DNA of 64,000 nt from Hemileia vastatrix (GCA_030280995.1 JASXTE010000002.1:26943683-27007682), one strand, 5' to 3'. Positions 43,318 through 56,439 are shown, counted from the first letter of the stretch. Notes: generated by a model not told the origin, from the letters alone. Numbers and translations: made by a program.

Positions 43318-44253
43318 AAATATAAAATTTTTAAAGGATATGGCAACAAAAACACTGCTATAATAAATTTTTTATTTTGAAAATAGTTAATAATGAAGAG
43401 TTGAGTGGACGGACAGATGAGCTTTCTCATGAATATCTTTCTCTATAAAATATGGATATCTATGTATGTTCATAATTAATTCAAAAGGAAATAACTCAGA
43501 TGTAATAGAAAATTATTGCATGATAAAAGGGTAAAAATATAATGCAGAATCATTTTGATTTTCCAACTTATTTTGATAATATTTTAATGCAAATAATGAC
43601 CTTATTTGAGCTTGTTGATTGTGCTGACAAACTTATTTTAAAAATAAAGATTAACACCTTATTAGTATGTATATATTTTATTTACCAAGATTACTCAGAA
43701 ACCATACCAATTTTTCAGAGTTTGGAATAAGCAACTTAATGTAAAAATTCTGTTTTATGGATTCTGGAAGCTTTACTTTGATGACCTCTTAGATTTGAAA
43801 ATTTTAAAATAATATATTTTGTTGAAAAAATATTTATTTTTCAGACTGTAATTCTATATTTTGAAAAATAAATATTATAAATTTTTTTATATCTTATAGT
43901 GATTATTAGTGAAAAAATTTCTGTTACTTGGCAGAATTTTATTAATTCAGGTGATTGCAGAAAAAAAAATGGCAACACTTAAATAACTTTATTATTATAA
44001 ATTAAATGGTATTATTTTGATTCAAGTTATATCATAGTTTCTCCTATATTTAAAAATGTGATCAATTTGTATTCTCTTATAGTATTATGCTTTGTGCAAA
44101 ATAAGCTGTTTGATAAACATGTATGCAACATTGTAAAATGTAGCGAGTCTGAAACATTTTTCTGATGCACTTTAGTAAGTGCTTCACAATAAATCAATAG
44201 TTTGTTCAATTGCTATCATCCAGTAACATATTTCTTATATCCAGAAGTCATAA
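43318..44253. other. AT-rich intergenic region
   Basis: No supported gene. It separates the unknown antisense gene from the Tnp2-like transposase and presumably holds divergent upstream regions. I looked for element ends here (CACTA-type) and found none I could defend. Confidence 0.3.
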
Positions 44254-47200
44254 AATGCCACCATTTTTTTGCGTTTGTAAATGTGAAGAGCTTGGATGTT
44301 CATCAAGAAAGCATCAGACCTCATTGGGAAGCTTTGAAGTTGGTGTAGCTTTCAAAACATCTCAGTCATACTCCAAAAATGAAGAGGAAAGAAATTTCAA
44401 AGCACAGATGGTTGGTACATCCAGCGCTTCACCTAACTTAGGATTCAACATCCCAGATCTTGTAAGACATCAATATTTGGTAAATAAAGAGAAATTATGT
44501 TTCAATTAATCTCTATTTTTTTTCTTTGCTTAGGGGCAGCCTGTTTTGGAAACAATTCAATCTCTATCACGGTCAAACAATTTGAATTTTGAAGAGCCTT
44601 ATAGCCAAAAGATAATGTGGCAAGCAGCAAAACTTTCTCTTATCCATCATTGAAGCAAAGAAGGTTGTGCTGAATTTTTGCATGATGAAGTCAACAAACT
44701 CAAACTTCTTAGTGACATAGGCAAACTAGATACTAGCAGAATCATCAGCCTGATTCCCCTTTCTATAGAGACAGTTTTTAGTCGATTGCAACTCAATCCA
44801 TTATTTGTCACAAAGACATGCTGTGCTAAGTGCTTTGCTCTTTATGAGTATATCCCCAAACACCAAACATCGATCTTATCTTGTACTCAACCTTTTTTTT
44901 CATCCTCAAAGCGCTATTTGAAAGATTTAGGACAGAGAGAAGAAACTGTAAATTGTGATGAAAATTTGTATTTGGCTAAGTACAAACAAGAAGAAGCAAT
45001 CTACCATCCTCGTAAAACATTTCATCACAACAGTTTGGTTGAATGGCTTTCAGGAAAGTTTAAACTAATCAAATTCAAGACGCTGATTGAGAAAAAAAAT
45101 GATTTTCTAGAAAACATGGAAAGGGATGTCATGAAAGATGTATATGATGGTTTTGTATGGAAAAATTTTCCAGATATTTCTACGACTTGAAATAGAAGTG
45201 TTGATGGATATACAAAAACCCAAGGTAATTTAATGTTTAGTTTATATGTTGACTGGTTTAGACCGGGTGGCAATCGTATTGGAGGTCATCAGAAATCTGT
45301 GGGTAATATCTTGTTGGTGTGTATGAACTTGCCTAGAGAAGATCGATACAAAACCGAAAATCTATTTTTGTATGCTATTATTCCCGGTCCAACTGAGCCA
45401 ACGATTGAACAAATAAATCATCTTCTGAAGCCTCTTGTCGATGAACTAAAGACTCTATGGGATGGCATATTTATTGAAAAAACACCTCACTATCCATAGG
45501 GCCAAAAAATAAGGGCTGCATTATTCTCTTTAATAGGGGACATTCCAGTGATGCGAAAGATTGCTGGTTTTGCAAGTCACTCAGCCACTAAGTTCTGCTC
45601 TGTCTGTCATATTTCAAAAGATGAAATCGGTGAGCATCAAGTCGAAAAATTTTCTTTACGTACTCATGAGGATCATATGCACTGGGCAGAGAAGTGGAAA
45701 AAGTGCCAGTCACATTGGGAGCGGGTATCTATTGTTAGGAGTCATGGGGTTCGATGGAGCGAGCTAAATAACCTTGTATATTGGCAACCTACAGAATATT
45801 GCTCAATTGACTTGATGCATTCACACATGCTTGGAAATCTTAAAGATCACAGTCTAACTTTTTATCTAATACAAAATGCCGCAATCGACCTAGAAAAAAA
45901 GCTGACAAAGGAAAAAAATTGGCATGTAAGAAGAGAAGATGATGATGCACATTCTGATATATTTCTAAATAAGGAATATAAAAAACGTAGAAGCAGCTTA
46001 ATCAGCACTGATGCCGATAATATTGAACCAGTGGGATGGCAAAAAAGACTACGATATACAAGTACAATGAGACGGTCACAAACATATCTTAGAATGGATA
46101 GTGGAGGAGCTGAATCGGAAGGATCAAACAGCCGGACAAAGTCATCAAGTTCTGAACATCACTTTCAAACCTTAGAGTTTGGCTCTGAACATGCTTCTGA
46201 AAGTGGAAGTCAAAATTCAACCTATAACTTAAGGCAAAAAAGTATCAGTATATCCGAAAGTGAAAGATCTAATTCATCCTTTGAGACTATTAGAAGTAAT
46301 GAAGATAAAAAGAGGGGCAAAGAGAAAGAAAGTGAAAGAACTAGGAATCCACGATTGTCAGCCACTGAGCTAGAGGCAGTGTGGAATGTGATAGAGCAAA
46401 CAAAAAAACCTTCCTGGATTTCACGAGTGCCAAAACAAGTAGGAACTAAAAAGTCAGGTTCCCTCAAAGCTGCGGAGTGGCATGTACTTTATACTGTTTA
46501 CTTTCCTTTGTCACTTATCCCCCTTTGGGTAGAAAAAATAAATCAAGCCGAGACATCCGTGACGTCAGACCACAAACCTAGAGAATATTATCTTCTCAAA
46601 TCACTCACCACTTTAAGTTCAATTACCAACTTTTTGACTTTAAAAAATGTGTTTGCCAATGAAGTTGATGAATTAAAACAACTGCTATTGGAGTATTGTA
46701 ACTGCTTGGAAGAAGGTTGGAAAAATATCAGCTTTAAGCCAAATCTTCATTTCACTGAACATTTTCCAGAAATGATTAAACGTTTTGGTCCACCCGTAGG
46801 TATGGCTACTTGGGCTGCTGAAAGAGTTAATGGTATATTATCGGAAATTCCAAACAATCATCATCCAGGTATTTAGTTTGGTATTTGGGCGCTTAAAAAT
46901 GCAAATGAGCTAATTTATTTTTATTGAACATAGAAGAAATACCACGGACCATGCTCAAGCACTGGCATCGGAAGTCTAGGGTATTGGAACTAGGTGAAGC
47001 TGAAGATGATGCTCAGTATGGATCTAATATTAAAAAAATTGAGTACGATAAAAAAAAAAGACATTTCCATTTAACTGAGGCATTATTTAAAAATTGGTAA
47101 GGGCACACTTAAGAAAAGAGACATCTAAACGGGCTTTGTTACCATCAGAGAAGGTAGGAGACAGGGTAGTTGAAAATATAGCAAGCATATTGGTCCATGG

Positions 47201-47718
47201 AAAGCGTTATAGGACTCATGAACAGAATCCTGGGAATTCTACCATTGAATTCTACTTTGGAAAAGATAGTCATTTTGGGCATATTGATCAGCTTTTTAGT
47301 TCAAAGGACGATAATGAAAAAGTCTATCTAATCGTTAGTCCATTTAAAGAGCTTATACCAGAAGATACAAAAAAGGATCCCTATGAGGCGTTTCCACAAG
47401 TGCATTGCCGTTTAGTAAGAGTAGAAAAAGCGACACAAATTGTGATAAATCAAGATTCAATTATTGGACATGCCGCCACTTTACAGCACCAAAGGGGAAT
47501 GTTTGGAATAAAGTACGATGTTATCACTGCTGTTGGACTTCAGACACTAGTAAGTAAAAAATTAAACAACATGGACATTTTATTTTTGTTAATATGGTTG
47601 AAATTATTTAGGATTGGTAAGAATTTGGAAGATTTGGAAAGTTTGTAATAGATCTTTGGAACAGCTAGATGTAAGATTAATAAAAAAAAACTTTTTGAGA
47701 TGTTGCCTAAATGTTTAA
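44254..47718 (+). pseudogene. Tnp2-like transposase (CACTA/EnSpm type), decayed
   Basis: A transposase of the Tnp2 family, which mobilises CACTA-type elements and is abundant in basidiomycetes. From ATG 44254 (MPPFFCVCKCEELGC, Cys-rich start) with an intron near 44480-44534. Then LSLIPLS-like helices, the hallmark FSLYVDWFRPGGNRIGG (45236), LVCMNLPREDRYKTENLF, IIPGPTEPTIEQINH, a zinc-site segment FCSVCHISK (45595), GVRWSELNNLVYWQPTEYC and IDLMHSHMLGNL (45810-45840), a long Ser/Arg-rich linker, WHVLYTVYFPLSLIPLW, and FKPNLHFTEHFPEMIKRFGP. After introns near 46870-46930 and 47551-47612 the C-terminus has FGIKYDVITAVGL. Stops at 44653, 45188 and 45497 disrupt it. The 3' end is approximate. Confidence 0.8.
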
Positions 47719-48044
47719 GAAAACAATAACAAGGGCATTCTTTACGGTTTAGAAACCCTGCTATTAATGAGTGACATTTTATTGTAAATGTATTTTCAAC
47801 TAAAAGGAATTCAATGTACTATACAAACTCTACCTATACTTGAAAAATATTATAAATAGTTCAGAACCAGGGTTGAAAAATCTAGGGACCATATTTTTCA
47901 AGCCAATAAAACTGAGTTTTCAACTAATTTTTTCGCTTGAATATTTTATTCATTAAAATCACAATTAAAATGTATAACTAATTTCTCTTTAATATTATCT
48001 TGTCTATATTCTGAAAGTTAATAATTTTTTTTATAAAGCACAGA
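47719..48044. other. Intergenic between the two Tnp2-element genes
   Basis: AT-rich, with no coding frame. Probable terminator of the transposase and promoter of the next gene, which has the same orientation. Confidence 0.3.
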
Positions 48045-49736
48045 ATGTCTAATACTGGTGATTCCATGCAGGTTGATCCTCCATTAGAAAGTAATGTTGG
48101 AGTGCAAAATAATCCTCCCCCTCAAAATCCTAGAATGCCTCCATCGGGTCCTGCTCCCCCTGAAAGACTGAGTGAAAATCCAGGTAAACCCTAACCTCCT
48201 CCTCAGTCTTCACCAGATCACCAAATTTGATCAACTGATTGCTCTTTTAATATCACAAATACAGATGGTCGATCCGCACCTGGTAATTTTCAGCAGGAAG
48301 CAGAAAGTGTAGGTAATTATTGGGCTAGTATGTTGTTGAATCAGTTTCTTGGAAGCGGTGGGGGATCCACTTCTACTAACCCAGCTGCCAGTACCAGTGG
48401 ACCTGGTGAGTAAACTTTTTCAACATGCTTTTATGTTTTAAAATAGGTTTACCAATTTCTATTTTCAAAAATTTGCAGTTAATCCCTCTCTTATAATTCG
48501 AGCTACTGATCAGCGCAGAATACTTGATGCTGAGTCACTTCAAAATGACCGAAACTTGCAAATGGTTAGAAGCATAGTTACGAGGTGTGATGTACCAAGG
48601 AGCTCAGATTCTATTAACCGAAATATCTATCACTTTTTGAAGTTCTGTCTTGGTGGACCCATTAATGTATCTGAGTTTCCTATAGGCCCAACAAATGAAG
48701 AACTTACAGATTGGAAAAATTGGCATGATTACAAGCTATTGACGATTGAAACAGCATTAAAACAGGTTCAAAACACACCACAGGCAACTTCAGCTGCTGA
48801 TTTTCAATTTATTTTAACAAATACTGCTATATTCTTACGTTCCAAAATTCATCTACCAACTTTTATTTCAACACCTGAGCCCCAAGGACTAAAGGGAGGA
48901 GCTGCTGTACCAATCTCTGTAAAACAGCATTTGGAACGAGAGCTTCAAGAGAAAGGATTTCGTCGACTCGCTTTTGATTGGAACTGTCAAAATTTTTCTG
49001 AGTCACTATGGAATCAAGTAATGGGGAGTGTAGTATCAGACAATTGTACTAAGTGGCTCTCAACATTGAAAAATATTGATTCAGCAAAACTCAGGTTTAC
49101 ACCAATCATCGTCGAGCAATGGGTGGTCAACAAGGGAAAGGAGATTCGAAAGGTGGCTGGTCAAAACTGTGAGGTGATTGAGGCAAGTAGAAAGGAAAAG
49201 AGATCAAGAGCACAGGTAAAGAGTTATCAAACAAAGGTATTTATTCAAAGCATAATAATTAAAGAAAGTCTATTACTAATTTGATTTGATTTTAGATTTC
49301 AAAAAACTGCTACTACATTGCGAGAAAAAAGTGCTTTGATCAGCCAGGCTTTGTAGCACTTTTTCATGATACAAGTCTCATGTCTGATTTAGAAGAAGCC
49401 CCACCCGATCCAGAAGAGAATCATCCTAAATGAGTAGTTCCTGGATGGAGAAATAAAAAACTCGATGAAATTTTAGATAAAATGGACAACTTGACTAAAA
49501 AGACGGCCCATTCAAATGTTGAAAAGGCTTCAATGAAGAAACTTTATGATCGCTCAACTAAAAAGACAGCTTCAACAGATGGTATCTTGAATGTGCCCAA
49601 ATTTCTGCCAAAAAACTGCTATTCACCTGGATATTTAGCAAATTTGTCGGTTAATGAGAGGGGGTTACTTGATGTTCGAGAAGATATAGATTTTGCCAAA
49701 GTTAATGAAGCACTAGATCAAGCAGCAGCACCTTAA
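48045..49736 (+). pseudogene. Accessory gene downstream of the Tnp2-like transposase
   Basis: Unrecognised as a named family. Likely exons: 48045-48181 (Pro-rich, MQVDPPLESN), 48266-48409 (SAPGNFQQEAES), 48479-49215 and 49297-49736. Splice sites are consensus (for example CCTG/GTGAGT to TTTGCAG). The main exon encodes a globular, helix-rich domain (RSIVTRCDVPRSSDSINRN; WKNWHDYKLLTIETALKQV; KQHLERELQEKGFRRLAFD). The last exon ends with repeated motifs KKTAHSNVEKAS / KKTASTDG. One TGA is at about 49430 (HPK-stop-VVPGW). Position and orientation match the second gene of a CACTA-type element, whose product usually binds repeated sites near the element ends. That role is inference. Confidence 0.6.
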
Positions 49737-50466
49737 ATTTTTTACCCAACTGGTAACCATGAATATAGAGTGATAGTAATCATTTTTTAAATATAAGATT
49801 ATTATTCTTTCTTATAAAAAATTCCAATTGATGTATAAGATAAACGAGAGCAAAAGAATTAAAGATTTTAAAATTATTGAGCATAGAAAAACATATATAT
49901 ATTTTTGTAAAACTTTAAGACATGACAAACGTTTTGATTAAATAAATGTGAAATTTTTTTATGCACAATAAATGAACTTAAAATAAATTAAATTGAATCT
50001 CTTCTCAGATACTTACGACAAGATCAAATTAAAGCCTAAAACAAGAATAGAATTAGATTCTAAATTTCAATTTAAAATACCTGTTTTTCAATAATTATAA
50101 TTGCTTTTTTATTGGCTAAACGCCACCAATGATTAGTATAAAAATGCACATGTGAAAAAAAAATGAAAGTGAACACCTTCCCTCACCAAAAAAGAAAGAT
50201 CATTAAAGGCACTCAAAAATCCATTACCATAGTTAATAAACTAAATATATACAAAAAATTAAAGCATTCAAACAATGGGAATTTGTTTACACAAGGATCT
50301 TAAGAAATTTTTATTTTTAAACTTCACTTTTCGCAACAATAATTGAAAATTATAAATCATTAAAAACCAAAAAATCATCAATTTATATTTGGTTTTCATG
50401 CCTTAAAAAATAAAAGAGGATTTAATAACATGTAATTGATAAAGATACTTCAGTAGAATTTAAGTA
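49737..50466. other. AT-rich region before the palindrome array
   Basis: No gene supported; A/T-rich with no clear repeats until the first half-palindrome at 50467. Confidence 0.3.
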
Positions 50467-53400
50467 TTGTGCTGGACACTTTGGCCAAGACCAGTGACTA
50501 AAAATTGCAATGAAAACCAAAAATCAATAGCCTATAAAAGGAAGTTAATTGATGACATCAAATTGTTTTTTGGTAAAAGTGTCCAGCACAAGCTCGGCCA
50601 AACTTATGCTGGACACTTTTCCAATTTGAAGTTGGTGAGGTGTATGTTTTTTTAAGAGAAGTGAGGTGTTCCTCATAAAAGTGTCCAGCACAAGTTCGGC
50701 CGAACTTGTGATGGACACTTTTAACAAAAAAAAAAATGATGCTATCGAATATGTTCATGTTATAGCCTAATTTTTTTTTATTTCCTTGAAGTAATAAGTT
50801 ACTGTCCATGACCAAAGTGTCCAGCACAAGTTTGGCCGAACTTATTCTGGACACTTTTATAATTTGAAGTTGGTAAGGTGCATGTTTTTTAAGAGAAGTT
50901 AGGTTTTCCTAATAAAAGTGTCCAGCACAAGTTCGGCTGAACTTGTGCTGGACACTTTTACCAAAGACATTAGATAGCATCAATTATCTTCATTATATGG
51001 GCTATTTTTATTGGTTTTCCTTGCAATTTATAGTCACTGTTCTTGGCCAAAGTTTCCAGCACAAGTTCGGCAGAACTTATGCTAGACACTTTTCCAATTT
51101 GAAGTTGGTGAGGTGTATGTTTTTTTAAGAGAAGTGAGGTGTTCCTCATAAAAGTGTCCAGAACAAGTTCGGCCGAACTTGTGATGGACACTTTTACCAA
51201 AAAAAAAAAATTATGCTATCAAATATGTTCATGTTATAGCCTATTTTTTTTAATTTCCTTGAAGTAATAAGCTACTGTCCATGACCAAATTGTCCAGCAA
51301 AAGTTCGGCTGAACTTATGCTGGACACTTTTATAATTTGAAGTTGGTAAGGTGCATGTTTTTTTAATAGAAGTGAGGTTTTCCTTATAAAAGTGTCCAGA
51401 ACAAGTTCGCCCGAACTTGTGCTGGACACTTTTACCAAAAAACAATTTGATGCCATCAATTAACTTCCTTTTATAGCCTATTGATTTTTGGTTTTCCTTG
51501 CAATTTTTATTCACTGGTCTTGGCCAAAGTGTCCAGCACAAGTTCGGCCAAACTTATGCTGGACACTTTTATAATTTGAAGTTGGGGAGGTGTATGTTTT
51601 TTTATAAAAGTGAGGTGTTCCTCATAAAAGTGTCCAGGACAAGTTCGGCTGAACTTGTGCTGGACACTTTTACCAAAAAAAAAATAGATGCCATCAAATA
51701 TGTTCATGTTATAGCCTAATTTTTTTTTAATTTCCTTGAAGTATTAAGTTACTGTCCATGACCAAAGTGTCCAGCACAAGTTCAGCCAAACTTATGCTGG
51801 ACACTGTTAATAGGAAAAACATCACTTCTCCTAAAAAAACATGCACCTTACCAACTTCAAATTGGAAAAGTGTCCAGCATAAGTTCGGCCGAACTTGTGC
51901 TGGACACTTTGGCCAAGACCAGTGACTAAAAATTGCAAGGAAAACCAAAAACCAATAGGCTATAAAAGGAAGTTAATTGTGGCATCTATTTTTTTTTTTG
52001 GTAAAAGTGTCCAGCATAAGTTCAGCCGAACTTGTGCTGGACACTTTTATGAGGAACATCTCATTTCTCTTAAAAAAACATGCACCTTACCAACTTCAAA
52101 TTAGAAAAGTGTCCAGCATAAGTTTGGCCAAACTTGTGCTGGACATATTTACCAACAAAAAATTTGATGCCATCAATTAACTTCCTTTTATAGCCTATTG
52201 ATTTTTGGTTTTCTTTGCAATTTTTAGTCACTGGTCTTGGCCAAAGTGTCCAGCACAAGTTTGGCCAAACTTATGCTGGACACTTTTATAATTTGAAATT
52301 GGTAAGGTGCATGTTTTTTTAGGAGAAAGGAGGTTTTCCTTATAAAAGTGTCCAGCATAAGTTCGGCCGAACTTGTGCTGGACACTTTGGTCATGGACAG
52401 TAACTTATTACTTCAAGGAAATTAAAAAAAATTAGGCTAGAAAATAAAGATATGTGATGGCATCAATTTTTTTTTTGGGAAAGGTGTCCAGCACAAGTTC
52501 GGCCGAACTTATGCTGGACACTTTTATAAGGAAAACCCCACTTCTCTTAAAAAACATGCACCTTACCAACTTCAAATTGGAAAAGTGTCCAGCATAAGTT
52601 CGGCCGAACTTGTGCTGGACACCTTGGCCAAGACCAGTGACTTAAAATTGCAAGGAAAACCAAAAATCAATAGGCTATAAAAGGAAGTTTATTGATGGCA
52701 TCAAATTGTTTTTTGGTAAAAGTGTCCAGCACAAGTTCACCCGAACTTGTGCTGGACACTTTTATAAGGAAAACCTCACTTCTCTTAAAAAACATGCACC
52801 TTACCAACTTCAAATTATAAAAGTCTCCAGCATACGTTTGGCCGAACTTGTGCTGGACACTTTGGTCATGGACAGTAACTTATTACTTCAAGGAAATTAA
52901 AAAAAATTAGGCTATAACATGAACATATTTGATAGCATCATTTTTTTTTTTTGGTAAAAGTGTCCATCACAAGTTCAGCCGAACTTGTGCTGGACACTTT
53001 TATGAGGAACACCTCACTTCTCTTAAAAAAACATACACCTCACCAACTTCAAATTGAAAAAGTGTCCAGCATAAGTTCGGCTGAACTTGTGCTGGACACT
53101 TTTACCAAAAAACAATTTGACGCCATCAATTAACTTCCTTTTATAGCCTATTTATTTTTGGTTTTCCTTGCAATTTTTAGTCACTGGTCTTGGCCAAAGT
53201 GTCCAGCATAAGTTCGGCCAAACTTGTGCTGGACACTTTTCCAATTTGAATTTGGTAAGGTGCATGTTTTTTTAAAAGAAGTGAGGTGTTCCTCATAAAA
53301 GTGTCCAGCATAATTTTGGCCGAACTTGTGCTGGACACTTTTACCAAAAAACAATTTGATGCCATCAATTAACTTCCTTTTATAGCCTATTGATTTTTGG

Positions 53401-53579
53401 TTTTCCTTGCAATTTTTAGTCACTGGTCTTGGCCAAAGTGTCCAGCACAAGTTCGGCTGAACTTATGCTGGACACTTTTCAAATTTGAAGCTGGTAAGGT
53501 GCATGTTTTTTAAGAGAAGTGAGTTTTTCTTTATAAAAGTGTCCAGCACAAGTTCGGCCGAACTTGTGCTGGAAACTTT
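50467..53579. repeat. Array of 26 palindromes of about 44 bp with alternating spacers
   Basis: A half-site at 50467-50484 is followed by 26 imperfect to perfect palindromes of consensus arm GTGTCCAGCACAAGTTCGG and its inverse. Starts are near 50576, 50681, 50814, 50917, 51048, 51153, 51285, 51388, 51526, 51628, 51765, 51868, 52005, 52107, 52242, 52345, 52481, 52582, 52717, 52819, 52956, 53058, 53195, 53297, 53434 and 53536. Distances alternate strictly between about 102 and 135 bp, a dimer unit of about 238 bp. The short spacer is one family (CAATTTGAAGTTGG...). Long spacers are of two families: one with TTTTATAGCCTATTG and one with AAGTAATAAG and CTGTCCATGACC. Spacers occur in both orientations between the constant palindromes. 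Open frames here are by-products of the repeat. Confidence 0.95.
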
Positions 53580-54879
53580 ACTCAAAACACTTTGATGGAT
53601 TCAATTGTCTACATATTCCTTACCATGGTCTTTTGGTAAAAAGGGAAACCTTTAGCTATTGGTAGTTGTTTTGAGTATATTATGAGTAGTTGATATTTCC
53701 ATTTTAAGGTAAAAGAGTACAATATTTTTTGCAATTACCAGTAATTTATTTCCCTCAATATTTCTAAGATATTGGTTATAATTTTTATAACACCTATTTC
53801 TAATATTCCTCTTTGATTTGATTATTTTTTTAGTCCTGATTTAAAGGTTTTTTACTATTTTATCAACCAAGCTTTACATCAATGTAAAAATTACCCTGAT
53901 TAATCCTGCTATATTTTTTTGACTGTTCCTATTCAATAATAGCTCAAGTTAGAAACATATATCCATTATCTATTTTCTTTTTCAACTTAGTTATCTCAGT
54001 GGAAAGTGTTCATCAATTACTATTGAATGATGTTTACAGTTCGTAAAGTTGTTGAAATCTGTAAAATACTTTAAAAAAATTGTGACTTTGGTAGTTGGTT
54101 ATTGGATTTTATATGGAAATAATTTCAAATAATTTTATACTTTATTCATATGCTAAGATTCTTAAGTGTTTCTATTTCCGATTTATTATATCAATTTAAC
54201 TTTAACTAAGTTTAGACTAGGTTTGTGCCACGGGGTGTCAGCGCAGCCCAAACGAGCTCCTATCATACAATAAATTAATTTTTTTTAATAATTTTATATA
54301 ATACTATTTAGTGTTATCTTTTTTTATCCCCTTTTTTTAAATTATCTTTTTCCTTTGTTTTTGTCCCCTATTTTTTATAACACATAAAGATGCCGAAATT
54401 TCCAATAATAGATCCCTTTGTCATATTGCATGATGTCGATATTTAAAAATTAATTTAAATATTTAAATTAGTTAAACTTATATTCTCAACTATTTACCCT
54501 TTGCGATTATCAAATTGTAAATTGGACATTTTTTTTGTTTGTCATCCTTTTAAGTTCCCAATGTTTATGTCTAGTTGCTTCCCTTTTACTATTAACCCCA
54601 TTATTATCATCAGACTATTTTACAATATTCTCTCTAGCTTGATGCCATTGTAAAAGAACCCCTATCAAAAACCTGCTTCTGGTAATATATAAACCCTCTT
54701 GTTTAGTACCACATTTCTCAATTTGTTTATTTCTCTCAATTTTACTAATATTATCTTTTGGTTATCACATTTATCTGTGTTAGTAAAGCTTGAAAATACA
54801 AATAGCAATATATATTTTTTATCTCTTTATTATCTTGATATAAGAATTTTTTATTTTTTTCAAGTAATAAGTCATTAAA
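53580..54879. other. AT-rich flank of the palindrome array and upstream region of the next gene
   Basis: No coding frame is supported. A local GC-rich patch at 54226-54263 (GTGCCACGGGGTGTCAGCGC) stands out, and AATATATAAACCCTC near 54685 is a TATA-like motif about 190 bp before the ATG of the next gene. Confidence 0.35.
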
Positions 54880-56439
54880 ATGCCTCGTGATAAACAGACA
54901 CCTCCTTTATGTAAGATCTATTGCTTTATCTCTTATATCTTCTTAGACTAACTTTTCTTTTCCATTAATATATTTGATATATTAGCACCTAGTAGTTATT
55001 TGACAAAATCTCATCAGCATCCTCGATTCAAATCCTTCAAACTCAAGAAACAACCACCTCTAGGCATGTCTCCAAACCCCCCTTCTCTTGCCAATGAAAG
55101 GACTGAAATTACCTGATCTCAATATGGCAAGATACTTGAGTTTGCTAAAGGCAAAACTGAAGAACTACTGTCAACTCTTAGCGAGAAGCCTTTTCCATCT
55201 TATATTTCGAATGCCTACAACAATGTGCTTGAATACATTGATGACCTAGAAAAATGTAAGTAATTATTTTATATTAAATTCTTTTAACTCAGAAAAATAA
55301 ATTATGGACACTTTTTCTTTAAAACTTATTCAAATTCAGCTTATGAAAAAGGTATCATTCCTCCTGATGATGTCATTATCATCAAAGATGATGATGATAA
55401 TGAAATACCTGATGCTGAAGGCTATGCATCAACATCTCGAGGGGGAGATAAGACTATTCTTTGGCATTCAAAAAGAATGAGACTTTCTAGGGGCTCTAGT
55501 TTTGTCAGTGCTACTAAAACTCCTCCTGCCAAGGATTCCTCTTACTCAGCATCTCAAAAATCCAAACAAACTAGCCAAAATGTGTCGAAAGGGTATGTTA
55601 TTTCTTTCATGAGTAATATAGCAATCAATTTTATATTAGTGTTTAAAGCTATCTCCAAATTCTTTACTTTCTTATTTATTATTTCTTGTCTTTTTCTTAT
55701 CTTTTAATCCAGCTCTAAAAACGACAATCACCCCAAAGCATCAACTAATAGCGAATCTTGCTCTAATGAAGAAGAAGTAGAAGAAGAAGATGATCATGAA
55801 GTTTCAAAATATGAAGCTTCTCTAACTCAAAAAGATGATGAAGCTACTTCTGCTGATGAGGTTGAGAAAACACCGAATGAAGAAATCAATCCACCTAGCC
55901 AGCCACAAAAAAATACTTCAAGTTCAAAGAAACAGCTTATAGTTGCTGTATCTTCAAAATCTAAAATTGAAATTCCCCAAATCCTATGGTCTCTATCATC
56001 ATCAATAAAAATTTCTAATAACTCCCTTCCTTATACTCCAACAATGATTGGAAACTCAAAATTACAGAAGCAAATAGCTGAAATTCATCGATTTTTTGAA
56101 GGTAGAATCAATGGTCAAAAGGTACTTAGGGCATGGCCAGAAATAGATCAGTTATTTGAAATCCGTTTGTCTGCTTCTCTTGAAAAGCCACACGAAATTT
56201 TGCACAAATTCAATTTTCTATAGATGAAATCTGCTCATGACGAAATGCTTACAAAAATTAATGAACTCTGTATGTATCACTTAATTGAAGTTGGATAATT
56301 TATTTTATGATAACTAATTGTTGTTATTTTTTTAGCTTTGGATTTTCTTAATGTTGACACTTTGCAGATCTGGGTGGTCAATAATTTGAACTTTGAAAAT
56401 TTGGAAAATTTTTGTAACTCTGAAGAACCAAACTCAAAT
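54880..56439 (+). pseudogene. Unrecognised spliced gene, truncated by Ty3 insertion
   Basis: ATG 54880 (MPRDKQTPPL). Exons: 54880-54912, 54987-55256, 55340-55592, 55713-56268 and 56338 onward, all with GT/AG introns of about 70-120 bp. The protein is hydrophilic: a Pro/Lys-rich N-terminus, a helical part (YGKILEFAKGKTEELLSTL, YNNVLEYIDDLEK), a Ser-rich centre with an acidic run (EEEVEEEDDHEV), and a C-terminal helical part (KLQKQIAEIHRFFEGRING, RAWPEIDQLFEIRLS). I do not recognise the family. Stops occur near 55112 (TGA) and 56222 (TAG). The gene is cut at 56439 by the LTR at 56440. A transposon-borne regulatory protein is possible but unproven. Confidence 0.5.

Noticed and set aside
44027..44209. 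Minus-strand open frame upstream of the Tnp2-like gene
   Set aside because: Short, no similarity to anything recognised, and no splice context.
50467..53450. Many open frames of 60-98 codons with repeated peptides such as KVSSISSAELVLDT
   Set aside because: They are the palindrome and spacers read in various frames on both strands. They carry no independent constraint.
50467..53579. CRISPR-like look: palindromic repeats with spacers
   Set aside because: The host is eukaryotic by its introns and elements, the spacers belong to three repeated families, and the repeat is a long full palindrome. There are no cas genes.
54226..54263. GC-rich patch as a terminal repeat of the Tnp2 element
   Set aside because: No inverted partner was found on the left side of the transposase region.
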